A stretch of 64,000 bases of DNA, taken from the IMG/VR virus record IMGVR_UViG_3300044731_001604, positions 62,001 through 126,000 of that record. One strand, 5' to 3'. This stretch comes from a virus. The notes beneath the pieces were generated by a model, which was not told the DNA's origin, made no database searches, and saw only the letters and a list, made by a program, of their open reading frames with translations. This document shows positions 31,955 through 40,955 of the stretch, piece by piece; position 1 is the first letter of the stretch; each line of letters begins with the position of its first letter. The translations under genes and the position numbers were made by a program.

Positions 31955-33535
31955 TTAAATACCACGTTTTTTGAGTAACAATTTAGTTTTTAGTGTTAGA
32001 AGAAATAACTTAACTGTTTCTGGATCTGCGTCTGGAGCAAATTGCAAAGAAAAGGTTCCATCGTTTTTTTGAATTGCTTCTACGAATTTATACGGTTGAC
32101 CTTTTTCGTTTTTGTTTAAAACTTTAAAGCAAGCACATGGTGTAAATTTTGGTTTGCCTGACTCGTCTTTAGAGAATTCAGGTCTTCCACAATCAAAGCA
32201 AGTTGATTTAAATAATTCTTGACTTGTTGCAACTGCTTTTATTGATTTAGAAATCGAAGATTTATTTAATTTTTTTCTAAAGTATCCTTCAGATTTCATT
32301 GCTGGCATTTTAGGGCCTTGTGGTTTAGGAATACTAGGCACAGCAACTTTTCCTTGTCCAGATGCTTGAGCTTGTTTTGCTGCGGCAGCTTGAGGATTTT
32401 TGCTTTGTGGAACTGGTGGTAGTGGTTTTCCAGGTTGAACCGGTTGACCTGCGCCTCTTGGCATTTCACCCTTACCGATCTCTTCTTTTGAAACTTTTTC
32501 AGGAAGATCCTTCCCTTTTGATTCTTTATCCCAATGCTTTACTTTTTCCTTGCCACCTAAAGCTTTTGTTCCAGCTTCAGTATGAGCCCAACGTCTTTGA
32601 GCATCAGAAGCGTAAGGCTTCATTAGTGGCTCTACTTTTTTAGCGGTTGGTTTAGGGAAAGGTAGGACTTTTTTAGATTCTTTTAAAGACTCTTTGCTCA
32701 ATCCTTGGTTTTCTTTTTCCATTTTATTATCATTTGGAGATGGATATTTTTTAATCTCTGGGATTTCTTGATCTACAGAATCTGTTGTTTTAATTTTATC
32801 CATTTCTTTTTGAGACGCACCTTCTGAAATTATCGCAGGATTATTCTCTTTGTCTTTGATATCTTCTTTTTGTTTTTCTTCTGGGGTTGTAGCTTTTTCA
32901 GGAAAAGACTTGTCCCCATCGACTTCTTTTATAGCCATTTTGTCCAACTCTTCTTCTAATTTGTCGGTTTTAAGTTTTTTACCGATTAAAGCATCAACTA
33001 ATTTACCAATAACGCTTGTTAATTCTTTTGTTGTTTCATGAGCAATTTGCATCTTAGAGGTATCTACATCTTGTTTTTCTGGTATAACCATAGATAGCAT
33101 ATGCTTAATTGCTGAAAAATCTTGTTTTGGCTCTTCTTTTTGCTCAATAGCATTGGTTTTTAAATCGCCTTCATACATCTCGCCAATTGACATGAGATGT
33201 CCAACAATTGCAGGAATTCCTTGCTTATCAAAAGTATGTATTATTTTTCCACCTTGAACAAATTCAGCTCTGAAAACATCCATATCCTGTCTTTCAAAGT
33301 GGATAGTGATTCCTTCGTCGCCTGGGAATTTTACATCTTTATATTCACCAATTTTCATTGGCTTTACAGTTTGAACTACCCAACTTACTAAAGCACGTGG
33401 TGCTACCATTAAAGGTAAGTACATTTCAAGTGGGTCAGAAACAGATCTAGATCTTTGGTGAAAAATAGCCTTTTCGAGAGTTTCAAACCCTCGCTCACCG
33501 ACTAAATCTGTCAAAAACGGCTTGATAGTTTTCAT
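31955..33535 (-). CDS. Virion-associated protein with C-terminal zinc-finger-like segment, 526 aa
   Basis: Residues 1-120 form a mixed domain (PRALVSWVVQTVKPMKIGEY, FERQDMDVFRAEFVQGGK). The middle is K/E/P-rich linker. Residues ~310-350 carry PYASDAQRRWAHTEAGTKAL, a short module seen in other phage head-associated proteins. A YFRKKLNKS linker follows. The C-terminal ~100 residues have CFDCGRPEF...CACF, a four-cysteine cluster likely to bind zinc. It sits between the mini-GGDEF-like gene and a small virion protein. Enzymatic function is not evident. Confidence 0.5.
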   Translation of the reverse strand: MKTIKPFLTDLVGERGFETLEKAIFHQRSRSVSDPLEMYLPLMVAPRALVSWVVQTVKPMKIGEYKDVKFPGDEGITIHFERQDMDVFRAEFVQGGKIIHTFDKQGIPAIVGHLMSIGEMYEGDLKTNAIEQKEEPKQDFSAIKHMLSMVIPEKQDVDTSKMQIAHETTKELTSVIGKLVDALIGKKLKTDKLEEELDKMAIKEVDGDKSFPEKATTPEEKQKEDIKDKENNPAIISEGASQKEMDKIKTTDSVDQEIPEIKKYPSPNDNKMEKENQGLSKESLKESKKVLPFPKPTAKKVEPLMKPYASDAQRRWAHTEAGTKALGGKEKVKHWDKESKGKDLPEKVSKEEIGKGEMPRGAGQPVQPGKPLPPVPQSKNPQAAAAKQAQASGQGKVAVPSIPKPQGPKMPAMKSEGYFRKKLNKSSISKSIKAVATSQELFKSTCFDCGRPEFSKDESGKPKFTPCACFKVLNKNEKGQPYKFVEAIQKNDGTFSLQFAPDADPETVKLFLLTLKTKLLLKKRGI

Positions 33536-33538
33536 GTA

Positions 33539-33937
33539 TTAGTTATTGATTCCAGAATTTGGATTGTAATTTAAGTCGCCTTTAATTTCGTATCCAAAAC
33601 AAGTTGCTGTAGAAGAAATAATATGAGTATCGGTACCCATAGCAATAACTGTATAGCTATTTGGTGGCAAGCAGATACCATCTGCACCGCCAGTTGGAGC
33701 TGTAACGCCAGAAGTTCCAGTTTTAACAAATGCAGTTAACGTACTGTTGTTATAAATAGCAACATTGGCACCTGCCACTGAGATGCTTTTGGCAGTATTT
33801 AAAGCGCCCATAATGGTCACTTTGCCTAAAGTTGGGCCAACAGTTACTAGTCCACCTGCGTATTGGTTAAATGAATAGTCTGTTGAGTCTGCACCAGAGT
33901 ATCTGTTTTCGCTAGCTTTTGATCTTAAATTTCCCAT
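33539..33937 (-). CDS. Small beta-rich virion protein, 132 aa
   Basis: A glycine/serine/threonine-rich beta protein (GGLVTVGPTLGKVTIMGALN, SISVAGANVAIYNNS, ICLPPNSYTVIAMGTDTHII) without membrane segments. The composition and size suit a head-decoration or tail-surface protein. It has its own CCTAATCT motif. Function inferred only from these properties. Confidence 0.5.
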   Translation of the reverse strand: MGNLRSKASENRYSGADSTDYSFNQYAGGLVTVGPTLGKVTIMGALNTAKSISVAGANVAIYNNSTLTAFVKTGTSGVTAPTGGADGICLPPNSYTVIAMGTDTHIISSTATCFGYEIKGDLNYNPNSGINN

Positions 33938-33960
33938 TATTAACCTCTTTTACTATTTAA

Positions 33961-33968
33961 AGATTAGG
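33961..33968 (-). promoter_or_regulatory. CCTAATCT motif, copy 8
   Basis: Minus-strand CCCTAATCT 24 bases upstream of ATG 33937, in the gap after the 302-aa gene. AGAGG lies between motif and start codon. Confidence 0.55.
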
Positions 33969-33971
33969 GTG

Positions 33972-34880
33972 TTACAGCATTCCTGCCGGTCCGGATTTAT
34001 TTCCTGGAGTGTCGTCATCTGAAACTGGCCAAGCTGATTGATATCTATTGTCCATTATATTGCTATTTGGATCTCTATTAACGTCAAATAAAATATGTTC
34101 TCTGATTGCCATGGCTTGATAGGGCATTCTTTCCACTGATCGCTCAAACGTATTAGGGTCTGTTATTTGAGTTACTCGTATCTCGTGTAAAAGTCTTGCA
34201 ATTATATAATATGGGGTATATCTGTATCTAACTGCATAAACTGTACCGCGACCTGTCTTAATGTTAAAACCAGGTCTTTCTTGAGTTAACCACTTAAGCC
34301 AGCCTTCATTTGTAATTTCAAAATGAACTCCACACTTATAGTCTTTTCCATCTGCATCCATAATGCTTTCTACATGAGTTGCTGGATATTGCAATCTATC
34401 AATTCCTGTAGTTGATGCTTCCACATACTGATTTGTTATTGTATGTAATTCAATATTTTTTAAATAAATTCTGTCATATGGAGCAAGGACTACTTCTTTA
34501 TCTGGGCAATCTTCATATGATCTACTGAATGTCATTTGTACAGTATCATGTTTTAATAAACCTTGAGTTTCAATTTCCCAGTTGCTTGAATTAGATGAAA
34601 ATGAAGCCCAGAATGTTCCAGCAGATTTATAGATGTATCCATCCGAACTTGCTCTTCTGGCTTGAACTGCATGGTTGTCACCTCTTGATGCCATTCCACT
34701 TGGGTCTAGGCAAGCTCTCATGTGTTCACACAACACGCCTTGGCTTTTAATTAAAGCGTCAAAAGCGTTCTTATCAAATGATTGTTGAAACTGGCTTAAT
34801 GTAAAATATTGCTGCGTACCTTCGGCATGCTGGCTTTCTCTTTCTCTAGGTCCACCTTTTCTGTTTTGATTTTCTGACAT
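33972..34880 (-). CDS. Conserved phage structural protein, 302 aa
   Basis: The start is ATG 34880, overlapping the upstream stop (TAATG) with AAGGCGG; the longer frame to 34952 lies inside the upstream gene. Segments GVLCEHMRACLDPSGMASRG, VVLAPYDRIYLKNIEL, STTGIDRLQYPATHVESI, RGTVYAVRYRYTPYYIIARL and TFERSVERMPYQAM match a protein I know as conserved and unnamed in virion modules of large phages. Probably part of the neck or baseplate. No enzymatic motif. Confidence 0.6.
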   Translation of the reverse strand: MSENQNRKGGPRERESQHAEGTQQYFTLSQFQQSFDKNAFDALIKSQGVLCEHMRACLDPSGMASRGDNHAVQARRASSDGYIYKSAGTFWASFSSNSSNWEIETQGLLKHDTVQMTFSRSYEDCPDKEVVLAPYDRIYLKNIELHTITNQYVEASTTGIDRLQYPATHVESIMDADGKDYKCGVHFEITNEGWLKWLTQERPGFNIKTGRGTVYAVRYRYTPYYIIARLLHEIRVTQITDPNTFERSVERMPYQAMAIREHILFDVNRDPNSNIMDNRYQSAWPVSDDDTPGNKSGPAGML

Positions 34881-35332
34881 TACGACCGCCTTGAGAAATA
34901 TTTTAATGGTACAGCTGGTTCTGTTAAGGCTAGCGACCTTACTAGGGCCCACTCGCTGATGTTTTTTGAAAGAAGCTCTTCAGAATACATTATTTCTATT
35001 TCAGATTTACTAATATCATATACCGCAAAAAGATTTTCATCTCCAACTGGCTCAGGTAAGCTAGGCATAAATATGGCATCTCTTAGTCTATCAAATAATG
35101 AAATTTCTTCAGATTTTTTAATTTCATTCCACTCTATGTCTTCTTTTTTTTCTGCCAAGAACTTTGCTATTGCTGCATGTGGAGCTGCACCTAATGCAGA
35201 TATTTTACCATCTTCATCTTTGCAAAAGAAGGCATGCAATCCGCCTACAGTTTCTATATAAACCACAGGTCTACCATCTTTGGTCTCCCCAGCTATTTCT
35301 TTTGTTTTTATTTCTTCTGCTGGAATTTTCAT
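34880..35332 (-). CDS. Hypothetical virion-module protein, 150 aa
   Basis: A small beta domain at the N-terminus (KDGRPVVYIETVGGLHAFFC, ALGAAPHAAIAKFLAEKK) is followed by a helical part with two KSE tetrapeptides (IKKSEEISLF, ISKSEIEIMY). It overlaps the upstream gene by four bases and the downstream start by one. Function unknown. Confidence 0.55.
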   Translation of the reverse strand: MKIPAEEIKTKEIAGETKDGRPVVYIETVGGLHAFFCKDEDGKISALGAAPHAAIAKFLAEKKEDIEWNEIKKSEEISLFDRLRDAIFMPSLPEPVGDENLFAVYDISKSEIEIMYSEELLSKNISEWALVRSLALTEPAVPLKYFSRRS

Positions 35333-36378
35333 TTATTGTTCGCCTGTTTAATTTTTGATTTTAATTTTTCTTCACTAGTTAGCATAGAATCTGGCTTAAC
35401 TTCATCTAGTTTATCATCTCTTAGTCTACCTGGATCTAATCCAAAATTTGTAGATCTAGTTGGATTTGCGGTTATTTGATCTTCTCTTAATTTGTACCAC
35501 TTTTTAACTTTTTCAGCAAAGTCTGCGTCGTGGAACACAACATCTGATTTGAACATAAATTTAAAATTAAGCTCATTTGGTTTTTGTGCTTTAAATGGAT
35601 TGTGTTTATCAATTTTTTTATATTTATCTACATAAGTTGAATGTAATAGCTTGTCTTTGGTAATACTTTCTGGATATAAATTGTGGCCATTTAGCCATGC
35701 AAATGCTGCCTTATGCTCATTCCCGTTGTTTCTTGTTAAAACGTGATCTGCTAATTTTCTAGCTAATTCTAATTCTAATTTTGGATTCTTATTAATGTGT
35801 GCTTCTAAGGTGCTATTTGACATCGTTGCAAGCTTGTCTATTTCTGGTCTAGACTTTCCAGATATCTTATATCTGTTAACTATTTCTTTAATAGTTTTTG
35901 GAAGCAATCCCCATTGGCCCATTGCTTTTTCTCCAACAGACAATCCAGTTTTAACTGTTTTATGATTTATATTTTTACCGTTGTTAGACTCTAATACTTT
36001 TAAATTCCACAAAAAAGCATCTCTTGGATGAGATCCAAAGCCAGATAAGTCTATTGGAGAATTTTGTACTTGTGGGACATTGTTTTGTACACCAATATGG
36101 CTAGTCGCTACTGGCGTAATTGCAGCAGCTAATCCTAGACCTAAAGACAAAGCCTTCTCTCTTAGAGATTTAGATAGGTCTGAGCCTTCTACCCAGGCAT
36201 TCATGTTATGCGAAGATAAGTATTCTGCAATGTTGTTTAAAGCATCTTGTAAAGAGTCAGATTCAGTCGCAATATCGTATGTTCTAGGATATAAATCGAA
36301 CAGAGGTTGGAGGTCATCGAATTCATTAATTCTAAAATGTTTTCTTTCTTTATTTATAGATTCAACAAACAGCACCAT
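35329..36378 (-). CDS. Lytic-transglycosylase-like virion protein, 349 aa
   Basis: Residues ~140-235 contain TGLSVGEKAMGQWGLLPKTI, then LELARKLADHVLTRNNG and HKAAFAWLNGHNL. This order, (E)xAxGxxGLxP, a helix with periodic leucines and AxxAWNxG, resembles soluble lytic transglycosylases; Glu in VGEKAMG is a catalytic candidate. Such domains open the peptidoglycan during DNA entry. The N- and C-terminal parts are unassigned. It overlaps the next gene by four bases. Moderate call because the motif is not fully canonical. Confidence 0.5.
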   Translation of the reverse strand: MVLFVESINKERKHFRINEFDDLQPLFDLYPRTYDIATESDSLQDALNNIAEYLSSHNMNAWVEGSDLSKSLREKALSLGLGLAAAITPVATSHIGVQNNVPQVQNSPIDLSGFGSHPRDAFLWNLKVLESNNGKNINHKTVKTGLSVGEKAMGQWGLLPKTIKEIVNRYKISGKSRPEIDKLATMSNSTLEAHINKNPKLELELARKLADHVLTRNNGNEHKAAFAWLNGHNLYPESITKDKLLHSTYVDKYKKIDKHNPFKAQKPNELNFKFMFKSDVVFHDADFAEKVKKWYKLREDQITANPTRSTNFGLDPGRLRDDKLDEVKPDSMLTSEEKLKSKIKQANNK

Positions 36379-36379
36379 A

Positions 36380-38143
36380 TTAACCTGCCTTTTGAGCCAA
36401 ATTGCGTCTAAATAAATTAGACCAATGGCCCAGAATTTCTCGCTTCTCTTTTGGCAGACTGTCTATTACGTCTGCTATTTTAGATTGGTGTTCCAACTTT
36501 TTAGATGGAGTGTCTCCAACCCAATGAGTGTCTGCGAAATGGTTTAACATCATGTTCCTTACATTTAGCTCATTTTGCTTCATAGTTTCACTATTAAAGT
36601 GAGGGTTATGAATAATGCTATTAAAAGTTTGAGCCGCCTGATCAGGATTCATCTTCTCTATTATACCATTTACGGTGCCTGTAATCAAGTCTTTCTGTTT
36701 TGGCGTTAGTTTTTTCTTATTATGCACTATGTCAGAAACAGCGTTTAAGGCCATAGTAGGGTCTTCTGGCAATGACTTCAATTGTGCCGAACTTATTGAT
36801 TGCACTGGTTTTCTAATAACTCTAGTATGTGGAAAACCTTGTCCAAGCTCATCTAAAGAGTACATCTTACTGTCATCTATATCGTTTAGACCTTTGACCC
36901 AGTTATTCATATTGTGCCAACGGTGATTGAAGTTGTCTCTGATATGTTCTCTAGTTGGCTGATCTTTAATTGCGCCTAATTGCTCTTCTAGTTTGTCTTT
37001 AATTTTGTGACCATTATTATGCCACCAGTCAGCCAGATTTTCGTGAGAATGCCACCCTCTTGCTGAATCTTTATACAAGTTTCTGGTTCCATACGAATGT
37101 TTTAAATACGCTTCTGGGGAATCTGGAGTTGCAAAATCTAAATTTGTTGCCCCCACAGTTTTAATATATTGAAAATTTCTTTCATGATCAATACCAAGTA
37201 ATTTATTAAAACCCTCTTCTTTGTTTTTAGATACTAATAAATTACCAGCGTGTCTATCTAAGTTATTCATTAGATAGTCCATTACGCCTATTTTGTGTAA
37301 TTCTTCTGGATTAACATGGGTCTTATTGTTTTTTAAATCTATTGATGTTACTTCATGGTGATTTGGTGCAAATTTGTGTATGGTAAATGGATGTCCATCT
37401 TTTTCATGCATTGACACGTCTTCTGCTAAATGTCCAATTCCGCCGGCGTTATACAATGCTTTTGTGGCCATAGTTGACCATCCAGAAATTGGAGCTTTCA
37501 TAAAAGATCTTGTGGCAGTCTCTAGTTTTTTATGATACGGCTTAGACATAAACGTTGATTCAGATTGTGGCGTTGAAACAAAGCTACCGCCTTCATCTGT
37601 ATAGCCTCTATATAAATGAACGTTTTTAGCAGCTATACCTTGTTGACTCAATGTCTGTTCATTTTTATGTTCAGCTGGATCTAAGTGAATTGATTTATAT
37701 TCCTGTGGGGCTGGAAATTGTTGTAGATGCATAGAATGGTCTACCGTATCTGGCGCCTTGGTATCAATCTTAGATGTCATTTTTTTCCAAGCTTTTGGCT
37801 CAACTGATTTATTCAAATCTGAAGGGATTAAATTTTGTAATTTGAATGCTAGTTCGCCGGCTACTTTCTTAACAGCCTCTTCAATCATTATTTTGTGTAA
37901 ATTTTCTTTTTGTGCATTTAAAATATTTTTCTTAAATTCTGGATTATTAACATAATTAAATACAAAAGATAATGGATCGTTCGTTTGTTTTTGTAATATT
38001 TTAGGGATACTAGTTTCTGAGACAAATTCTTTTAATGAATTTTCCCCAAACTCAGATTTAATCAATGAAAAGACGTCTTCCAATGATGCACTGGAGACTT
38101 GTTTACGGTCATTAATATACTGTTTAAGATTAAGTCTTTTCAT
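36380..38143 (-). CDS. Kinase-like (PI3/4K or HipA-type) virion protein, 587 aa
   Basis: The core motif HKIGVMDYLMNNLDRHAGNL (about residues 283-302) has the D-x6-D-R-H-x2-N catalytic loop of phosphatidylinositol-kinase-like and HipA-like folds. LLGIDHERNFQY (315-326) takes the place of the metal-binding D-x-(D/G) motif. Upstream, VHLYRGYTDEGG and STFMSKPYHKKLE may form part of the nucleotide site. N- and C-terminal ~130-residue parts are helical and unassigned. A second protein with this fold is at 58635. It could phosphorylate host protein or be a structural kinase relic. The ATG is seven bases after a CTTAATCT motif. Confidence 0.62.
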   Translation of the reverse strand: MKRLNLKQYINDRKQVSSASLEDVFSLIKSEFGENSLKEFVSETSIPKILQKQTNDPLSFVFNYVNNPEFKKNILNAQKENLHKIMIEEAVKKVAGELAFKLQNLIPSDLNKSVEPKAWKKMTSKIDTKAPDTVDHSMHLQQFPAPQEYKSIHLDPAEHKNEQTLSQQGIAAKNVHLYRGYTDEGGSFVSTPQSESTFMSKPYHKKLETATRSFMKAPISGWSTMATKALYNAGGIGHLAEDVSMHEKDGHPFTIHKFAPNHHEVTSIDLKNNKTHVNPEELHKIGVMDYLMNNLDRHAGNLLVSKNKEEGFNKLLGIDHERNFQYIKTVGATNLDFATPDSPEAYLKHSYGTRNLYKDSARGWHSHENLADWWHNNGHKIKDKLEEQLGAIKDQPTREHIRDNFNHRWHNMNNWVKGLNDIDDSKMYSLDELGQGFPHTRVIRKPVQSISSAQLKSLPEDPTMALNAVSDIVHNKKKLTPKQKDLITGTVNGIIEKMNPDQAAQTFNSIIHNPHFNSETMKQNELNVRNMMLNHFADTHWVGDTPSKKLEHQSKIADVIDSLPKEKREILGHWSNLFRRNLAQKAG

Positions 38144-38150
38144 AATTAAT

Positions 38151-38158
38151 AGATTAAG
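38151..38158 (-). promoter_or_regulatory. CTTAATCT motif, copy 9
   Basis: Minus-strand CTTAATCT with only seven bases (ATTAATT) before ATG 38143 and no ribosome binding site, the same geometry as copy 6. Confidence 0.5.
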
Positions 38159-38168
38159 GTTCTGTCCT

Positions 38169-38220
38169 GTCTATGTATAAATAGACAAATAGATCTACAA
38201 AGTCTATGTATAGAGAGACT
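38169..38220. repeat. Two small hairpins with a shared GTCTATGTATA core
   Basis: GTCTAT/ATAGAC (38169-38186) and AGTCT/AGACT (38201-38220) form two short stem-loops, and the sequence GTCTATGTATA occurs in both. They lie in the 98-base gap between the 74-aa gene and the kinase-like gene. There is no T-run, so they are unlikely to be terminators; an RNA processing or regulatory role is possible. Confidence 0.45.
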
Positions 38221-38241
38221 TTTGTATATAGGTGCAGGATT

Positions 38242-38466
38242 TCACGATTTTACCTTTCCATTAAGTTTCTTTTGGAAAAGCTCTCTAGCTACCGACTCTT
38301 CAACATCTTTTACGCAGTAGCACCAACTTTTTGCCACTCCGCCTTTTACGTGGCCAGCATAATTATGCTTAAGAATATAAACTCCGAATTTTCCATTAGG
38401 AAGGAGCGCTAGCCCATAAGTTGTGCCAGATTTGTTTTGTGCTTTTTCAATAAATTTTACTTTCAT
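38242..38466 (-). CDS. Hypothetical protein, 74 aa
   Basis: The start at ATG 38466 has AGAGAGG upstream. It is a small beta-rich protein (GTTYGLALLPNGKFGVYILK, GGVAKSWCYCVKDVEESVAR) with a helical basic end. The gene sits alone between the connector gene and the kinase-like gene, followed by two hairpins. Not recognised. Confidence 0.6.
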   Translation of the reverse strand: MKVKFIEKAQNKSGTTYGLALLPNGKFGVYILKHNYAGHVKGGVAKSWCYCVKDVEESVARELFQKKLNGKVKS

Positions 38467-38529
38467 AAGCACCTCTCTGAAATCAGTACATCCTAACTCC
38501 TATCTATAGTCAATGGTGCTTATCTAGTA

Positions 38530-39417
38530 TTAGATGTTGCTAGTAAACATATTTTGTCCATAATATGTTTTTAATTTCTTCATAAGCCCTTGATATCTTT
38601 GATCTAATGTAGTTATTTTTTGAGTTAACACATTTATCATTTGGTCATTGATGCTTTGGCTCATGGCATCAACTGAAAGAGATTGAGACGCCGTTCTATA
38701 CAAAGGAATAAGATTCTCAGCAAGTAACATAGCTGCTGCGCATCCAATTGCTTCATTTACTATTACAGGAAGTTGTCCAGCCGGGTCCATAAGTCCACAT
38801 TCATATTCAACTGTCCAAAATGACGGTATAAACGCACCAACGCCTAAAATTGATAATAATGTAGCGCCGGCTTGAGATGCACTAGTACTGAACGAAATAG
38901 CTCCATAAGCTGGAGATATCGGAATAACGTTTAAAAGGCCCCTTGTTGCGTTAGACGGGTCTACCCATGAGTTTGGTATAGTGTATATTGCTCCACCAGA
39001 TGGGAACTCTTTATCTGCCTCTAAAACGCCTTTTTCGTCAACAACTTGATCGTAGTTTGCTGATGCCAAGGCAAGTCTTACAACTCTTTTAATTGGCTTG
39101 TTCGGTATTTCAAGATGAATGAACTGTTTGTATAGAGCGGCATCAAACGGTAATCTTGAGCGCATTACTTTTGTTTGTATTTGAATTTTAGAGTCAAATT
39201 GAAGTCTAGCCATACCACGTTTGACAAAATCCTCTAGATCTTCTGATTGAATCTTTTCTTTTGTCATAGGTGATATCATTGGTATACCAAAGAAAAACCG
39301 TCTACGGAAAGTATCTGCATCTAATAATGGCTCTACTTCGGCCATTATGCCAGAAGATTCTATTACATTCTGGGGAAATGCTGCGCCGACCGGTTTTTTA
39401 CTATCTGTAAAGTCCAT
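38530..39417 (-). CDS. Head-tail adaptor / connector-like structural protein, 295 aa
   Basis: Recognisable segments are RRRFFFGIPMISPMTKEKIQ, FIHLEIPNKPIKRVVRLALA, GAIYTIPNSWVDPSNATRGL and NVIPISPAYGAISFSTSAS. I recall this order (LxIPxKPIxxVxxLxL...YxxPxxWV) from adaptor or head-completion proteins of large myoviruses. It lies two genes from the neck-like cluster, 9 bases after a small gene. Exact connector identity is not resolved. Confidence 0.5.
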   Translation of the reverse strand: MDFTDSKKPVGAAFPQNVIESSGIMAEVEPLLDADTFRRRFFFGIPMISPMTKEKIQSEDLEDFVKRGMARLQFDSKIQIQTKVMRSRLPFDAALYKQFIHLEIPNKPIKRVVRLALASANYDQVVDEKGVLEADKEFPSGGAIYTIPNSWVDPSNATRGLLNVIPISPAYGAISFSTSASQAGATLLSILGVGAFIPSFWTVEYECGLMDPAGQLPVIVNEAIGCAAAMLLAENLIPLYRTASQSLSVDAMSQSINDQMINVLTQKITTLDQRYQGLMKKLKTYYGQNMFTSNI

Positions 39418-39426
39418 TTTAAATTC

Positions 39427-39834
39427 CTAACAATGAAATCGGCTAGAATCTGTGCTAGAAACTTTGATTCTGCCATCTAGTAAAATTGTTTCTGAAATTC
39501 CATTATCTGTCAAAATTGCCTTAATAGCACCAGAGATTTTATCTGTTGATAGCAAAGTGACTTTAAATATTGATCTGTCGTCATTAGGATATACCATTGT
39601 AGCATATCTTGTGATTTGTAAGGCTTCGTCAAGATTTTCAAACATTACTTGTAGGGTAGCTGATGAGCTTGGCAAAAATCTTAAATTGTCACAATCTTCG
39701 CAACTAGTTGAATTCTTTTGAATAATACGAAAATATAAGTCAGTTTGATTGCCATTAACAACTTCCAGAGTTTTGATTTCACAAAACGAGTTATAACTTG
39801 TAACGCTATCAAGCGATTTTAGCATTTTTTTCAT
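39427..39834 (-). CDS. Hypothetical virion-module protein, 135 aa
   Basis: A beta-rich, cysteine-containing protein (TDLYFRIIQKNSTSCEDCDN, then LRFLPSSSATLQVMFENLDE, IFKVTLLSTDKISGAIKAIL) with an immunoglobulin-like strand pattern. It has its own CCTAATCT motif and GAGG site. Possibly a minor capsid or tail component. No specific match. Confidence 0.5.
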   Translation of the reverse strand: MKKMLKSLDSVTSYNSFCEIKTLEVVNGNQTDLYFRIIQKNSTSCEDCDNLRFLPSSSATLQVMFENLDEALQITRYATMVYPNDDRSIFKVTLLSTDKISGAIKAILTDNGISETILLDGRIKVSSTDSSRFHC

Positions 39835-39851
39835 AAAACCTCACTCTGGAT

Positions 39852-39859
39852 AGATTAGG
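39852..39859 (-). promoter_or_regulatory. CCTAATCT motif, copy 10
   Basis: Minus-strand CCTAATCT 18 bases before ATG 39834, with GAGG between them, in the 33-base gap after the ClpP-like gene. Confidence 0.55.
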
Positions 39860-39867
39860 TGCCTATC

Positions 39868-40665
39868 TTACTTTTTTGAGGCAGTTTTTTTCTTAGCCTT
39901 GCTTTTAGTTTTCTTTGTATCTTCTTTTTTGGCAGCTTCTTCTTTCTTAGCAGCCTCTTCTTTTTTAATAGCCTCTGTTAAGCCATTAATAAGCCCTTGC
40001 TCTAATTTAGATTTTTCTTTCTGCTTTCTTTTTTTCAAAGCCTTTTGAGCTTTAGTTTGATATGGCAAAACGGTAGATAGATACATTTCACCAGGACTAT
40101 AATTTAATCTAGGGATTGCAACGTGGTCAACTAAACCCAAAGTTTGAGCTTCTTGAGCAGTTACGGTCCAATCAGTGTTATGTTTTGAATGGATCATTTT
40201 AGATAAGAACTCTGGTTTTTTACCCATATCTTCAGCTAGATTTTTAATCATTAACGAATTGATTGATTCATAAGTTTTTGCTGACTCTACGATATCGCTT
40301 GCTTTACCACCAGCCATACCAGATACTTGATGGATCATGATCTGAGCATCTTTTGATGCAAACCTAAATCCTTTAGTTCCTGCTGCTAATAATAATGCCC
40401 CACAGCTAAAAGCCATACCAACAGCAACTGTTGCAACTGGTTTGCTTGATGATTTAATTAAATCTCTCATTGCAGTCAAAGAGAATACTTCTCCACCATA
40501 GCTTGAAATATAGACGACTATAATCGGGATATGTGGATTTTTTTCTAATTCTGAAAATTGCTCATAAAATTGTACGGTAGCATCTTGGTCAAAATGCGTA
40601 ACCCAAATTTCGTTGCTGTGTCTACCTGCGCCGCTGAGATCAATTATGTGTCCAGCATTTTTCAT
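39868..40665 (-). CDS. ClpP-like serine protease, 265 aa
   Basis: Residues ~15-185 form a ClpP/crotonase-type fold with IVVYISSYGGEVFSLTAMRD and the nucleophile motif GMAFSCGALLLAAG (Ser at about 92). KDAQIMIHQVSGMAGGKASD supplies the histidine (about 115), and TAQEAQTLGLVD completes the fold. Phage ClpP-like enzymes often mature capsids. Here a distinct prohead-protease-like domain is also present at 58635, so this one may have another target. The C-terminal ~70 residues are strongly basic (KKRKQKEKSKL...KKTKSKAKKKTASKK), unusual for ClpP and suggesting DNA or capsid-interior binding. Confidence 0.82.
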   Translation of the reverse strand: MKNAGHIIDLSGAGRHSNEIWVTHFDQDATVQFYEQFSELEKNPHIPIIVVYISSYGGEVFSLTAMRDLIKSSSKPVATVAVGMAFSCGALLLAAGTKGFRFASKDAQIMIHQVSGMAGGKASDIVESAKTYESINSLMIKNLAEDMGKKPEFLSKMIHSKHNTDWTVTAQEAQTLGLVDHVAIPRLNYSPGEMYLSTVLPYQTKAQKALKKRKQKEKSKLEQGLINGLTEAIKKEEAAKKEEAAKKEDTKKTKSKAKKKTASKK

Positions 40666-40955
40666 AAGTTCTCCATATTTATTTGTTTTGATTCGCTGCT
40701 TAGTTTTTTATCACTTAATGTTAAAGATATTATTTCGCCGACCAATTTTTCTGGCGTTAGCCATACTGAATCGCCTGCTGTTAATCTGAGAGACTCAGGA
40801 TACCCGGTTTTTGCTATTGAGCATCTCCAAACTGGTCCATCATCTACCGCAAAGGTACCTACTAGAACTCCTGAAGTTTCCGAATATATTGGGAAAGTTT
40901 CAAAAGCTGATGACCATCCGTCAAAGGACGTTGTAAATTGTACAAGGTTACTCAT
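40662..40955 (-). CDS. Hypothetical small beta protein, 97 aa
   Basis: The start at ATG 40955 (after GAGGT) is preferred to an in-frame ATG 12 bases upstream. It is beta-rich (YSETSGVLVGTFAVDDGPVW, RLTAGDSVWLTPEKLVGEI), a size and style seen in phage decoration or assembly factors. Its stop overlaps the start of the ClpP-like gene by four bases, so the two are likely co-expressed. Not recognised. Confidence 0.55.
   Translation of the reverse strand: MSNLVQFTTSFDGWSSAFETFPIYSETSGVLVGTFAVDDGPVWRCSIAKTGYPESLRLTAGDSVWLTPEKLVGEIISLTLSDKKLSSESKQINMENL

Noticed and set aside
38169-38220. Hairpins as a transcription terminator
   Set aside because: The stems are short and no T-run follows on the transcribed strand.
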